Shown one piece after another: positions 48,354 through 62,900 of a stretch of DNA of 64,000 nucleotides (position 1 is its first letter; each line of letters begins with the position of its first letter). The stretch spans positions 18,292,501-18,356,500 of the forward strand of contig NC_135247.1 of NCBI RefSeq assembly GCF_947623445.1, given 5' to 3'. The DNA comes from Clavelina lepadiformis (lineage: Eukaryota; Chordata; Ascidiacea; Aplousobranchia; Clavelinidae). The translations under genes and the position numbers were made by a program. The notes under the pieces were generated by a model. It had not been told where the DNA came from and searched no databases. It saw nothing but the letters and a program-made list of their open reading frames with translations.

Positions 48354-51300
48354 TACTTTCGATTCTATTGTCCTTGTACTTCCGCCGCTATTCTTCTCGC
48401 GTTGAGGTAGTGTCGTTGTCGCTTTGCATTCGCTTTCTCGACCGCGCCAGACAACTTGAGCAGCATTAACAACTATCCCATGACCCCTGCAAGCTGTCAT
48501 CACATAAACAAATCGCATCATTCATTTCATTCATAAACTGTCTCTTCCTCTTTTTACTAATCTTCCTCAAATCACATCCGGCTCCCTCGGGACAGTCCCG
48601 ATGCTTTGTGACATCATAAACGGCTTCTCTGTCATGTCATCTCACACCTATTTGTAACAGACGTGGGAACATTCCATTCCATCTGCACCTGCCTGCTGCG
48701 GCCGCGATACTTGTTAATCATCGAGATTTTTTGCGCAGAACGCCGAAAATGTGCCTTGCAATGGCGGTTGAATTGTGTTTAAAACTCGAACTTTCCTCCG
48801 CCAAACATTTCTTTGGAGAATATGGTTAAGTTGACTTCATTATCGCCGGCGTCAGACATTCTGTTGCGTAAGTAACGTCATTCGCGTTCCGGCGTCTTTT
48901 AGAATAAGCGCTCGCATTTTTTTGTTCCCACAAAGAAAATTTTTCCCCGGCATGATTTATTTTGTTATTTGTTCTCTAACTTTGTTATCGCGCGCGACGG
49001 CACGCGTGGTCGCCTTTTGAAAACATAAACACGCGAGAAAGGACGAGGAGATGAAATCAGCGACCGCGGTAAAGGAATTGGAAAAAAAATTCGATCAATT
49101 TTGCTCGAAAATTTATTCTAAAGAAATCCAACCGCAAAAAGAAACAAGTCTTTGTTGACGAAAAATTCTTTATCGGTTACATTTGGACAACTTCATTCAA
49201 CGCAAGTAGGTCCGGGTATCGGGGCAGGACCGCTGGAAACCAAACCTCGAATTGTTCTGGAAATAATAAAACGTTTCAACGTCAGAATTCATACAGGACC
49301 GATGTAGTGGGACTCGCATTAAACACGCCGCTTCTGGTTTCTGGTTTGGGAGGATCTGAAGCTTAATTTGTAAAGTCGTGTACCACCGGCCGCGTCGTAT
49401 TTCACTTTGGAACGATATAAGAGTGGATTAGTAATATAGACGCGATAATAATCGTCTCTAACGCGATATATTGGCCCGCTGGGCGCCAGACTTTTATTTA
49501 CTGACAAGCAATTGGCGGCGCCCAGATACTTCGCGCTCATTAACAAATTGTTGTTTTATTCCCGAACCAAGCGATGACACCGTCGATCGCCGACCCCCCA
49601 TTTCCTCATTCTGACGTCACCGATCGATGAAGAAGATTTCGATAACAAGGAGCCAAGTTTTGCGTTTAATGTAGTATGACGTCATAAAGTGCGACACAAT
49701 TCTAATGATGTGCGCTTAGCGAAAGATTTCTGAGCGATTAGCGATAAAATCTAAAATATGTTCTCAATATTTTATTGGTTAAATGGAGCGTGGAAAGAGG
49801 CAAAACGAATCGCGGCGTGCGCATCGAAACGCCTTTTCTCCTTTTCAGCCTAGATCAATTTAGCATGTTTTCATAGTTTTAAGATAATTGATGTTTTTCT
49901 AAAACAATTATCATTCAGATAATTCTCGTTTGTTCTTGATTTGATAAATTGCCGCCGAATATTTTTCCAAACCGCGTTCAAAGCAACATCGACTCTCCGA
50001 CGTCGATCGCTTCATTCGAACGAATTAAATTATTTACTTTGCTCATTATCTCTTCTTAAGATGTCGATGTTTGTCATATTGATCGATATGAAAACAAGAA
50101 CCAAACATCTTCATCCAAGGCTCCCTCCAACTCTTCAAGCAGACAATAACATTCCAATACCTAACCCTCCCTTAAACGGTTCCGCGATTGCAAAGAAATT
50201 GAAACCGTCGATGAAAAGTTTATGACGTAATAATTTAGAGAACTGGAACGTTCTTATTAATAGCATGAGAAATAAAATGCAGAACTATGTACCTTGTGTG
50301 TACCTGTGTTTGCAAAACAAAAACATTTCTCAGTGAAACTGACCTTATCCAACCTAGAAATGTCTTCAACAAGAACATCTGATTTTATTCCTTCTTGTGA
50401 CTAAAATTTTTTCTTACTTCAGGCAAATTTTATCGATTTTCGTGAATTGTGAAAAGCTTCAAAGTTACTACAACTTTGTGACGTCATAGTGGATGAATTT
50501 ATAGAAATTTCAGAGAAAGTTGGATGCTCGATGCTCCCACCAACTTTGCGTGGAAGCGGATCTACATTCTGACGGCTTTGTTTCTATGATATAACTTTAT
50601 TACTATGATATAGCGGCTAAACATCATTGGTTGTCATGGCAATGATCTGAGAGCCGACACAATCATATCTATGCAAATTGATAAAAAAACTCGGCGACAA
50701 ATGTTGCCGAAATGTCGAAGATTTTGGATAAAACCTCATATATTACCTTACCGTTATTACCACACAATCTACGCCAATGACGTCACTTCATTGCTGACCG
50801 GAAGACACTTTAATGAAAAGTTCCAAAAAAATGACAATTTCTCAAAACTTCTGCGCGATAACTCAGTGGCAATCCGTTGATATGACGAAGCCCATATAAT
50901 GATCGCAAAAAGACCACAGCGCTACAATGTTGGCACATATTAGCAATTAGCCTGACTTTTGCAGAAAAACTGCAAAAAAGTTTAGTGAAAGAGCGGCATA
51001 AGAACCGGTAAAAATTTACAGACTGGCATTTATCAAACTCAGATGTGGTCTATTTATAACGTCGACTGGTGACGGGACAGCTAAGAAGGCCTTCGGAGAT
51101 GTTGCTGAGAGTCAACAAGTGTTTGAGACCTTTCACTTGACGACTCGTCAGAAGATTTACTGCGAGGTCGCCGCTGCCTTAATATCAAACAATTATGAGC
51201 GAATAATGAGCCGACAAAAGCTTAAACTTCGCCACACGCGAACACTACCTCGCCTTGGCCAGTAATTCTGCGGCGGCGCCAGCAAGCCTGGGATTTTTCT

Positions 51301-54300
51301 CGAAATAAATCAAATGTTTTGGTCCATCACTTTTATTGTTTACGCAAAATAGCGCCAGAAATGCAACCGCTGCAAGATTTGCGATGGACATCACGTTGGT
51401 AACCGTGGCAACAAACGATTGTGAAGTCATCAGTTGAATTGACGGAAAATTCGTGTCTTATTTCCTCTACTTCCCGTATATGGTAATATGCAGGCTTTCT
51501 ATTTTCAGAAGCTCTTTACGACGAAGTACAACTTGCGACGACATCTTGCTGGTTTGCTTTGGACACTATTTCAATACAAACAATTAAAAATGAAGTTGAA
51601 ACTAGACGAAGGCGTCACAATCAACTAGATTGTGACGTTGACCTTGGTATAAGAAATGCCATCTTGGAACATTTTCCGCCGGGTTGTGATGCGATCACAT
51701 GACAATAGAGCTTGAAAAATGTTCTGTAACTGATTGTGACTTCATACAATATGACGTCATAAGAAAGTAAACAGTGAGCGTTTGTAGAAGAAGTCGAAAG
51801 TCTAGAAATAGCATTTTATTTCTAGATTTATGAAGATTAATTGTGTCCACTTGCCGCATAAATCATTCGTCATTATATGGACAATGACGAAAACAAACGC
51901 AACAACAGTTGCCAAGCAACGAGGCCATGAACATTTGACCATTGCAAACACAATGCTAACCGATGTTTTTACAAGTCATTGGCCGGTAACAAAAATGTAA
52001 TTATTAAGCAATTTTCACTCTATTTGGAACCAACAGTGATTATCCTTGATCTTTCGTTGGTAATTATTATGTCGTACTATTGTTACATCATAATTGGCGC
52101 TTATTAAAATCACTATAATGTACTTATGTAACCTTATAAGTTATAGAAGAAAATCACCAATTTTGATTAAAAAAGTGACCGATGTTTGAGTGGACTATAA
52201 TTATTTCGCATAAAACCAGCACATTTTAAAATCTATTCCAGTTCTTTGTTGAAAAAAATTTTTGATTTTGAAATTAAATTTCGACAAAATTTGAACCCGT
52301 TCATTTCCAGATTTGATAAAGAAATTTGTTTTCGAAAATGGCGCGATTGAGAGAGATTAGCTGAAAATTGGCGGCTATGTGAGGTCTGCGGTCAAACCCA
52401 GGATACCGCCGCATAGCGACCAACCCAGAAGTATTTCAACCGTCCTCAGATAAATCAATTGACAAATACATCAAACAATTATGACGTAATTATGGATATT
52501 ATGATGCGGTTGAGCAAAACTTTATTTTTAACTCATTTCTGGCACCGACTGTTATAAAATTGACTTCATAAACGTCTGCAAAGTTTCTCGCTTTTTTTTG
52601 AAGAGCAAAGTCACGATTCCCACGATCTAATACCCGGAAGTTCCCAGCACACACTCCATGCATTGACTTCCTGGCGCCCTCACGAAACCTTCATATTTGT
52701 ATTCCATGAGGCAGGCGAGCCGACATGTCAGTCAAATCCAGGCTAAACACACCGACACAGAGCAGCGATGTCCACAGCCCAGCAGCGATAACTACGATAG
52801 TACAAAATCCCCAACTACTCGCCTCTGCAAACAACCAATCGCCTGGCACCGCCTGACACTTCCGCATACAGCTGCACGGTCGTGGGAAAAAATTAAAACG
52901 GAACTGTGAGTAATTGTGACGCAACAAATAGCCGACGCTTGTTTTCCATTCGATATGAACGCAATGACGTCATCTTTAAGCAAAAAGGTAAAGTTTTAAT
53001 CGATTTGAAAGTAAGATTGTGACGTCACCAACCCGAGCAGAGCGTTTTGCTTCCAGGGTTTGCTATGACGTCCGCAGATTATGACGCCATAGCACCTCAC
53101 GGCAACGTATCCACCATTATTGAGGGGTAAGCTAAGAAAGACATAGCTTGGGCAGACTAGTCCTAATTTGGTTGAAATCAAACGCAGATATGGGAGGATT
53201 GCGCCAAATATAGAAGAGAGCCAGGGTGCGGCCGATGCTGATTCAAGACAATTACAGCGCGTTTGAAAGGGCTCACATTGTGACGACATAATTGAAAACA
53301 TAACCGTGATTTTAAATAACCGCGGCTTCGGAACAGCCGAAGAATTTATTCAAAATTGCAACTTCTGTTCAGAGTTGAGCGCAAGACGTCATAGGCAAAA
53401 GTAGAAGTATCGGAAGCAAAAATGTTAATTGTTGTCGTTACAAAGGCGTATATTACGTCATCATTTATATGACTAAGCACAACACATACCATCCGATGAC
53501 GTAATAAAAGGCCAACGACAATTTAATTACGGGCGTATTTGGAATAATGAGGGCAATTGTGTAAAGTTAACGATTATATATAAATATAATCAACGATGAA
53601 TTTCTGGCCAAGTTAACTGAATTTTTTTCCACTTTAATTAAGTGGGTCGTGATCAAATTAAAGTATAAAAACACGTGTAAGTAAAGTGGTTTCAGGCCAG
53701 AAGTTAAAATGTCATCATCGACGCATAACAATCAGACAGAAGCGACCGCGCTATTAGTGGTGTGCACCTACAGCCGAAGTTAACGTTCGTCGCCTACAGC
53801 CCGCACAGCAAATGTGTCAAGTTCAGTTTTAAACTTCCACAAAGTTTTCGTCGTACTACAACAGGAAATGACATCACTTTCAGCAGGTGTAGCTTTTCAC
53901 CCTTGTTACGTCACAATTAAGAGATTGTCTTCGAAAAAAACGCAAAGGTCAAGTGTCACTCGGCGTCTGTTGCTCAGTCCAGCAGGGGAGAGGGATAGAG
54001 TGACAAGGCTGTGATGTATGATGGAGGCGACTCCGCCGGCACGAGATAGAGTCAGTTGCTTGGATAATAAAGCCGCGGCCATCCAATGCTGGACCGACTA
54101 AGCTCGGTGAGAAATCGTCGTTTATTGAAATCTATTAAGCGCCTTGTTTGGTTTTTATGTTTCGATAAGAAAGACGAGACAGCATGAAGGCGAATGATGG
54201 CAGTTAGACACCGAACCTATCGGAGATGGTTTAAAAGCGATTAAAGCGGAAAATGCTACAAGAAAAGACGATGCGTCATATTGAGTTGTTTAAATTCGGA

Positions 54301-56990
54301 GTAAAATATTTTTAATTCGAGTCCCTCATCATCAAATATTTACGCAAGAAACAGAAGCTTGTAAAGCATTCGCGTGATCTACTTGTTCAAGCTTGTATTT
54401 CTCGTTACAAATAACGGTCAAAATTTCTATGTGGTTCCAGCATAAGGGTCTGGTCTCTGACAATCTCGTTCTATAACGAGAGCGACTAAGATCGAACACG
54501 AGTCGGAAAAGAATCGCAACCAGACGCGATGTTCGTAGATTCTAATCACGAGGTAATTACGAGGTAATCACAAGGTTTCAGGGTTTAAATTTGAAATCGA
54601 AGTCTTTTCACTCTTAATTTGGCGTGGTGAGGCTTATCCGCCACTCTATCTGGGGGGGTACTTACCCTTAAGTAGAAGTGACCCAGCACTTGAGTACGCA
54701 GACGCATGTCCCCCCAACACAGGTGTTCGTCTGCAGCGAAATTTCTATTCACAACAATGCTGCATATAAACGTCACAAATAGCAACGATGATTTCACAGG
54801 CCGGAAATCAACCAAGCGTGCAGAGCATGGTTTGTTCTAGAATCGTCAAATTGATCTATCGTTTCTGTTCTCGACGAATTCTTTGATCGTTAAAGACACA
54901 ACTTAAAGAATTCGCATCGATGTTTTCTAGAAATCTCTTTTAAAGGAATAAGTGAGGTCACAATGAGATCACGTGACCAAAAAGGAAGAGATTGAACAGA
55001 TAAAGTAGATTCCCGTGAGACATTCGAGATTTGACCAAATATGGAAGTTGGCCGACCGACATCAGAAGACTTTGAAGGTTCATGACCTCAAGTTCATACC
55101 GCGCGGTTGCGGGAAAACGCGAGATGGAGGTTTCAAAATCGACACTTTTAAGTTATCTCCTCATCGAGATCAACTTTTGGTTGTCCTTGGCAACGATTTA
55201 TGGGATGCTTTGAAAAAAGATAAGCTGGCGCACAATGTCAACCAAGCAATGACACGGTGGATTATCCAAGCGTGACCGGCAGATTTCATTCATAAAATTG
55301 TTCGCCTCCTCTCATCACGGCTCGCAATATTTAATGGAAGTCGCCAGATTGCGTGGAGTGAATTCGTAAACAACTCAGAGAATTTTTGCAGGAACAAGCA
55401 ATTATACGATTTGCGACTTAATAAGCAACAACTAATGTGCGTTTAATGTTTAAGCAAGATCCTTAGTGTGACATCACAAGAAAATGACACAGAATTTTTG
55501 TGACGTCACTAATTTTAAATGACAAAATTGCTGCTAAAAGGGTAAAATGGCGGCAAAACTAGTAGAGAGGGCTTTGTATAATGGGGCAGTTTATCAGAAT
55601 CTGCAATGATATGTTTGAGTCCAGCAGTCCATTGATAATAATGTTGTCATAATGGCGCCATTGTTTCCGCATTATTACATCACATAGGCTGGAATATTGG
55701 GGTCGAGCGAGAAGGAGCTGATGACGTCAGAGCTAGAGTCAAAAGATGATTTCTCGTTTTAAGTTGAAAATCCCATTTGTAGAAAATCTCGACAAATATC
55801 AACGCGGTGTCGCCAGGAACCCAAAGTTTGACGCTCGTTGTCTTCATTAAGGTTTCGCTTCTAAATTATGAACAACAAATGTCGTTAAAATGTTAAAATT
55901 TAAAATGCTTAACGAGTAAAGAGGGATAATTTATCAAAAAATTACACTTTGCTAACAGAATTGTTATTCAAGTTGTAAAACCAAAATTTATCTTAACGAC
56001 GTTGTAAGTGAGCCGCTGTCACATGAAAATATGCGAGTTATTGAGCGTGAAAAGCGACTTGGCGCGAAAATTTTAACGCGATTTTCCACCAATTTCTCGC
56101 GATTAGTTGAAGTGGAGATAACGGATTTACCACGTGTACAACCGAAGCGATTATCGACGTGAGCAGAAATCTGAATTTCAACTTGCCGCCTTGAACGTCA
56201 CAATATATTTAAGAGAAAATAAACTTGGTTGAGAAGGTGAAATTCTGTGATGTGTATTTGATGAGTTCGACTGGTGTAAAATGGCGACCAATAAGATGCA
56301 GTTACGTCATCACTACCATTTCGTAAAGAATTAACCTATGACGGAAACTTTCAATATATTTCCTGAATGGGTGAGGTGAGAAATTTGTGGAAGATTTCTA
56401 ACCAACGTGCAACGTTAATTAAACAATTGCTTCATGAATATTTATGACGTCATAATCGCTCATATATTCTCGATGGACGGGAGTCGACTGAATGCGCATA
56501 TCGTCCTTACCCATTTTCTTGGCGACAATTTCATTCGAAATGTCGTAGATTTTGTGCATTGTCATGAAAGCAGACGAAGCGAGAGAGTGCGCAAAGATGC
56601 CCATTGTGAGCTCACTGTGGAAACGTCGCCGATGACAAACCAACATGCGCAAAAAATGGAAAACGAAACTTCGCACGTTGTTGTTTCTATGTAGCGTATT
56701 CATAGGAGCAAGTTTTAACTGGCACCACGAAGAGAATAATAATTTAATGGCTTTTACTTTTACGCAGAAAAAAATAGGGTTAAGCTTTGAGAGGTTTCAT
56801 TTAACATTTCAAGGCATTGTAAGGGGACAACAACAATTAGATTTGCTTCAGCGGGAGAAGTGGGGAGGAAATTCTATCCACGCAAATCCATTCTCGTCCC
56901 TTTATAAGGATCGTTGCCAATTTTTTTTCACTTTTCAACCTGTTTGAGGTTAAAAAGTGTTGAAATAACATCGACGTAAAGTGAAGGAAA
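48354..56990. other. 8.6-kb intergenic region between the divergent BMPER-like genes
   Basis: No ORF here shows a family motif or matching splice sites. Perfect TGACGTCA octamers occur at 49612, 49677, 50479, 50778, 51752, 52965, 53020, 55501, 55722 and 56455, and TGACGTAAT-like sites at about 50223, 52482 and 53498. Base composition is less AT-rich than in the receptor cluster. It is the likely place for shared regulatory DNA, which I infer from position only. Confidence 0.6.
56901..56908 (+). promoter_or_regulatory. Candidate TATA box of BMPER-like copy 2
   Basis: TTTATAAG lies 83 bp upstream of the ATG at 56991. That would give a leader of about 50-60 nt if used. The motif is common, so position is the only support. 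Confidence 0.4.
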
Positions 56991-59900
56991 ATGCGGAGAC
57001 AGAGTGAAAGGTTATCGGTGAGAAAGGGCATTGTGGACTCGATGTTGCCCAAGTATACCCTCAGCTTCTGGTTTGTTTTGGGTGTTACCACCGCCTCGCT
57101 TATCAGCGTTGTAAGCGGTCAAGCATCAGTTATAACAGGTGAGGTTTAAGGTGACAGAAGTGCGCGAGGAACAGACCAATAATTTCTTCTTCCCAGGTGT
57201 GCCACAGTCATGTGAGAGGGAAGGCGAACCAGCGGTGGTGCCCATCGTCAGGAATGATCCCTGCTTCACCTGCATGTGTAAGGTGCGTCATTGTGCCATG
57301 AATCTGGCGTCACAATTTGTAGTTTGTCCGTTTTCCTAAAAAACTTTTAAGTTCTTTGTCGTTATCCAATTGAAGGTGGCGATTCACGCTGTGAGGGGCA
57401 TTGTTCTGATAATGTGTGGTCAGTCGCATGGAATGTGTTAAGTCCAGCGGTTATGTTTAGATTCGGATTTATCTCGAAGGGGAAATGTGGACTTTGTAAT
57501 GTTTGTGGATCGCTTATAACAGTGGCAAATAATTAAAGTGAGCGTCCAAGCAACGCCGGACAAACACGTTTTAAATGACAACGAATGACGTTTCGACGGC
57601 GACGTTTATTTTGCAAAATTTGCGTCTTTTTTGATAAATTTACACAAATATTTTGTATCTAAATACCTCGCGATATTTCTATTTTCGGGCGCGCGTTGGG
57701 ACATTCATGAACAATAGAAAGAACACGCCGCTTTGTCCGCTCATCTTTCACCGCCATTCAACGTGGAAGCTTTTTTAGTTGCGTTCCACTTTGAACATTT
57801 TACTTTTCAACTTCGGTTCCGCGATTTTGACTTGTAACTTTGAAAGAAGATCTTCGCTTGCGCGGTGTCGGGTTGTGAAACAAAACATGCGGTTGCTTGA
57901 ATGACGATGCTTGAAGGTCCGAATTGCTTTTGAAGCAAATCATTGCCATGACATGCTGTCTTCAAACCAACAGGAAACGCCACGTAAGTTGGCGTGGTTT
58001 AAGGCCGCCACGGGGCTTTGCCTTCACATAACAAACAAATATGACATAGTCAAAACGCATGACAGAGACAGCACTTGAAAGAACCACCTGAACTGTTCCT
58101 AATTACACCTCTAGAAATGTCCGGGTGGTTTATCACGAACCTTGTGCTGTCTATGAAACAGAAAATTCTGAAAAATGCATCAAACGCAACCAGGACAATG
58201 TATAGGACCGATGTGGCGCCAATCCAGAGCTTTCGATTATTCTAAATCCGGAATTGAAAGCGCACGAGGAATTATGACGTAATTAAAACTCCATACCAAG
58301 CTCGGCATTTAATAAGGCGAGGCTTCTTTCATGCGGGTTAAATTGGGTGAAAGGGGGCGCTTTGAAAAAAAGCGAACCAAGAGAAATCGCTTTTAATCGC
58401 GGAAAACTTCAAACATGTGAATGGTGCAAAGAAGATTTTTAGTCGACCCAGGAGTGACCAATTCTTTATAATTTCATTCATTTTTCCTGACCCAGGTCTT
58501 TAATTTAAGAGCGACTTTAGACTTCCAAACCCCGTGTAAGAAAAGGTGAAAAGGAATCGACGATAATCTCGCTTTTAACAAGAATCGCGGCGCCATCACG
58601 ATCACGAAAATTGATACTAAATCTACACCGACAACTACATGTTGCGTTTGGTTCGCTTTTGATAGAACAATCGATTATATCGAAGAGGGAAATCGCGAGC
58701 AAAATCGGCTAATGGAGAAATTTAAACAGGACCATAACCAAGCCTAAGTTTGTGAAGACGGAAACGAACTTTCCAAGAATAATCGCAAGTCCGCCGATTT
58801 TTGATCAAAGATTTTATAAAATACCAAACGTAGACCACTTTGTCTGATGGATCGGCAAGTTATAGAGCGGACTGCTGGCCACAGTGTGGTTGCAATAAAC
58901 TTTGCAGAGGTCATGGACCATCAAAGCGCTCTGCCAATTACCAACACAGCGGGCCATGAGCTTTCAATGAAGGGCGAGAGTCCATTACAATAATTGGAGT
59001 TAATCCTGGAATTATCGTAAAAATACAAGATCTTAATTGACGTGGAGGTTACGAGCAAAATTAGAATGGTGTTAAAACTATTAGAATAGCGTCCAGGACC
59101 GAGGACAATGAACTAAATCTAACAAAACCTATTCCAATTCACAGAACAAAGAAGTTCAATGCGTCCAGGAGAAATGCCCAAGACGATACAATTGCAGCTT
59201 ACTCCTGCACGACGAAGGAGCTTGCTGCAATAAATGCAAATGTGAGAGTCAAAACCAAACTGTTCAAATTTGCTTTTGTAACAAAGCACATCGATTTATA
59301 CGTAAGAACGCTCAATTTGTCCTCAGCCTGCCGCTACAACGGAGCGACGCATCCCGCCACGAAGAGTTGGATTGCCCGGGGTGAAGAGGGAGTTTGCTTA
59401 GATCACATTTGCCAGGTGAAGCTTGACAAAAAGTTACTCGATTCTGCGAATGCAATGCCGCACAAAATTGTTTGCAATTTCTCTCTGAGAAACATTTACG
59501 TCACACTTAGTTTAATATGACGTAACAACTAGCGATTCTTAACTGACACAAACTTTCGCTTGTTAAGGATGGAATTGTAACGAGAAGGCCTCTTCAGTGT
59601 CACGTGACTTGTGAAAACGCGATTACGCCACCAAACGACGAATGTAGATGTCCCGTTTGCAAAGGTGAGGAAGGAGGTCGGGGTCAAGGGTTAGGGTTCA
59701 AAGGTTTGGGTTTTGACCATAATGTTCTTCTATGGACTTTTTCCTGGGTGTTATACCTGGATGTAATGATGTGTATTTCTAGTTGTAAAACCGGCCGATA
59801 AGTCCAGCACTCTTGATTCCGCCTGGTATAGGTTAAGCTTGTCAAAAGTAATTTGATCTTAAGCGAAGCCGAAAAACAGGGTGTTTTGTTTTCCGATGGA

Positions 59901-62900
59901 TAATTTGATTATCCACTGAAACCAAAGACGCTTCAAGACTTATGTGGATAGAAAGCTTGCCAAAACCCTTATCAGCAAAGTTTTGCCGAAACAACGATAA
60001 TTTATCACCAATGTCCGGCGTGTAGCATTCCTTTGTTAACGGTTGCTTGAGAGATTCAAACAACTTAAATAAAAATTTGGGAACTAGGTGACGTCTTCTA
60101 TCTAATGCATGTGTTTCTGCAGGCTGCTTTCATCAGGATCGGTTTATCGAAGAAGACGAAGTAATCACGGTTGACTCATGCAGTATATGCACGTGCAAGG
60201 TACGTCCTATGACTTTTCACACGCGAGAAACCTAAGGTACGAGCACGTGCAAACGGTGAAACCTGAAACAAACAAACACCCCTAAAATATTTAAGCTGCA
60301 ATACAAGCGCAATAAAATATAGGTCTTACGATAAGACAACAACAATAACGCTTTATCTCAGAAACCACCAAACATTTTTCGATAAAAAAAACTGCAGCTT
60401 TTTTAGACATGACCCAGTTTGCGGTAATTAGAAATAATTGCATACATGGGTACAGTCAGATACGGATACAGATACAGGATAAGTCATACATGGAGCATTA
60501 AGTTCCGCGACAGACGAGCCGCATATTTTCCCGAATACCTTGCGCACTTGGCGATTTTGCAAAACGGCCTTCTGTAAAATATTCTGGCGTCGCGCGTGTA
60601 ATCATGAGCGAGATATTGCGGCAAAACATCGTTAGTCGTGTCAAAAGGGCGAAAGAAACCGCTGACGCCGAGATAGTCCGATAAAGACTCACGGCGGCGA
60701 TTTTCGATGGCATCAAGGTTTCGCCGAGCATTATCTGCATGACTGGCAACTGTTGCAATTTCACGCCCAGTGGGATCAGTGTTAACCCAATAAATTCCGA
60801 TTGTTACGACACAAACACTTCATAAAAGGTTATTATGTTGGGCGTGTCTTAGGTCGAAGCTGTCCAAGGTGAAAGGGTATTCTTGTCGGGAATAAAATTC
60901 TTGTCAACAGTAACAAGAAACTCAGTGTTTATTTACTATGTCTGGGACGTATGAGCTTTAAGGCAGGAACGAGTTAATGCGAGGGGGCGTCGCTTTATAC
61001 ACAACATTCATAAATTCTATCTTCCGGTGAGTTAAACAGACAGAATCCAAGTTATCTCTCTTACAACCGCCCCATTGAGAAAATGGCGAGATCAAACAAC
61101 GGACGATGCTTCAAAGATTAAGCGAGAACATTAGAAAATGACAATGGGACCGAAAACGTCGTTGATGGGTCGATAACAAGCGAAAAAGTCTTCTGTTTAC
61201 GTAACTACACCTCGCGTTTAATCGCGGCTATTTGCAAAATCAACGGCGCCGTTGTAATCCATGGTAAGAAGGCAAAACGCCAAACATATCCTCTTAAATA
61301 GATCGCTGATGCCCAAACGACCTGAAATAATCGCCATCTTCCGACTTTCGATGATAAAAGAGCTCGTAGTTGGCTGAAGATTAGGCTGAGAATGGAGACA
61401 GTTTTATAAAATCGAGCAGAAATACCTCACCTGCCAATCAAACTCACGTCTTTCAATGACGTCATGACAGAAATCAAGTCAAGACCGAACTCGTTTTTTC
61501 TGGCTTAACTCGGGTCCATTGTGAAGCATAAATCGCGCGCCGTGCTCAGTAGAATGAGAACTGGAACGCAAATCTGTTGAGATCCTCACGCTTTGAGCGA
61601 ATCGAAGTCTGTTGCAAATTATATTGACAAACATATTCTCCTTCTACTAACATCAAAATGCTGAAGTTTTACCGGAGTTCACTTCACGTTCATGAGCGCC
61701 CTTGATCGCTTGCTGGCGGTGTTTTAAACTACAACTTACAAGAAAGTTGTCATGAGTTCTTATAACCAGGGGGGATACTTGGAATGCCGGAAAAAGACCT
61801 GCCCTGTGTTGGCTTGTGACGTCACAGAAGCGAGGCTGGACAGAGACGGCTGTTGTCTGGTCTGCACACGTGAGTTCACACGAGTTCAAGTTAATTTTCA
61901 CCCATCATCACACCGACACAATCTTTGCAACTGAATGACGTCACAATGACATCATAAACTTCAATTTCAGGTCAGAAAATGGTTTTCGAGCTCGAGAACG
62001 GGGCCTGCTGGTTTCGCCGAAGCATTTTGCACGACAGAGAGCAGCTTAAAGCCGACAAATGCACGACCTGTGCCTGCCGGGTATGAACTGAGTCGCGCGA
62101 TTTCCATCTTTTGCTTCATGCCTGAGACTGAAGTTTCTATTTTTAGAACGGGACAATTATCTGTGACCGGGAGCTCTGTACAGAGCCTCTCGACTGCCCT
62201 CCTACGGATAGGATTACATCACCCGACCAGTGTTGTCCAAGATGCAGCTTAAATAGGCGGAGAAATTGCGCAACTGACGAGGGAAGACAAATCATGGTAA
62301 GCATGGAAAGAAGACGAATTACACCTTAGACCTGAGATACTTGTAAGTTAAAATAATAACTTCACTCTCATGATGTCGTCGCCGCAATGTTTAAGTTTTG
62401 TGCTCGTATATGTCAGCATGGCGAGAGATGGACAACGAGAAGTGACTCTTGTGTGACTTGCGCCTGCAATGACGGGGAAGTGACTTGTCTCAGAAGACAA
62501 TGTTCTGCCGACCTTACGTGTCCGCCGGTAAGTGTAATGATGATGTAACTATGACGTAATAAAGCTCGAGTGTGGCCGAACAAAATTTCCTCGCCGTCTT
62601 TACGAAAAATCTTGTAGCGACGATGAATTTCACTTATGTTGGCACCAGACCGAAGTGGCGCAAACACGGTTCGTTTCCCTCAACTAGAGGCGGTGGTAGC
62701 TGGGTCAGGAGGGAATTTGAGCTGACGGGACGAGTACATCGATCATTGTTTAAGAGGGTCGAACGTTTTCGAAAAGGATGATTGAAAAAGCAAACAAATT
62801 ATTATTTGCACTCGGTTAAAGTTCGACAGAGCGAATTACGCGATTAAAAGAACACAAAACACACGCCACAGTGGTGCAGTGTCCCGACTAAGAACATTTC

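Noticed and set aside
49941-50225. 94-codon plus-strand ORF in the BMPER intergenic region
   Set aside because: Pro/Lys-rich but without family similarity, and no neighbouring exon joins in phase.
55015-55275. 86-codon plus-strand ORF in the BMPER intergenic region
   Set aside because: The protein looks globular, but I recognise no family, no splice partner and no promoter; there is not enough support to annotate it.
56419-56703. Two fully overlapping ORFs of about 90 codons on opposite strands
   Set aside because: Neither shows a domain or splice sites. They sit in the intergenic DNA before BMPER-like copy 2, and chance openness on both strands is the simpler reading.
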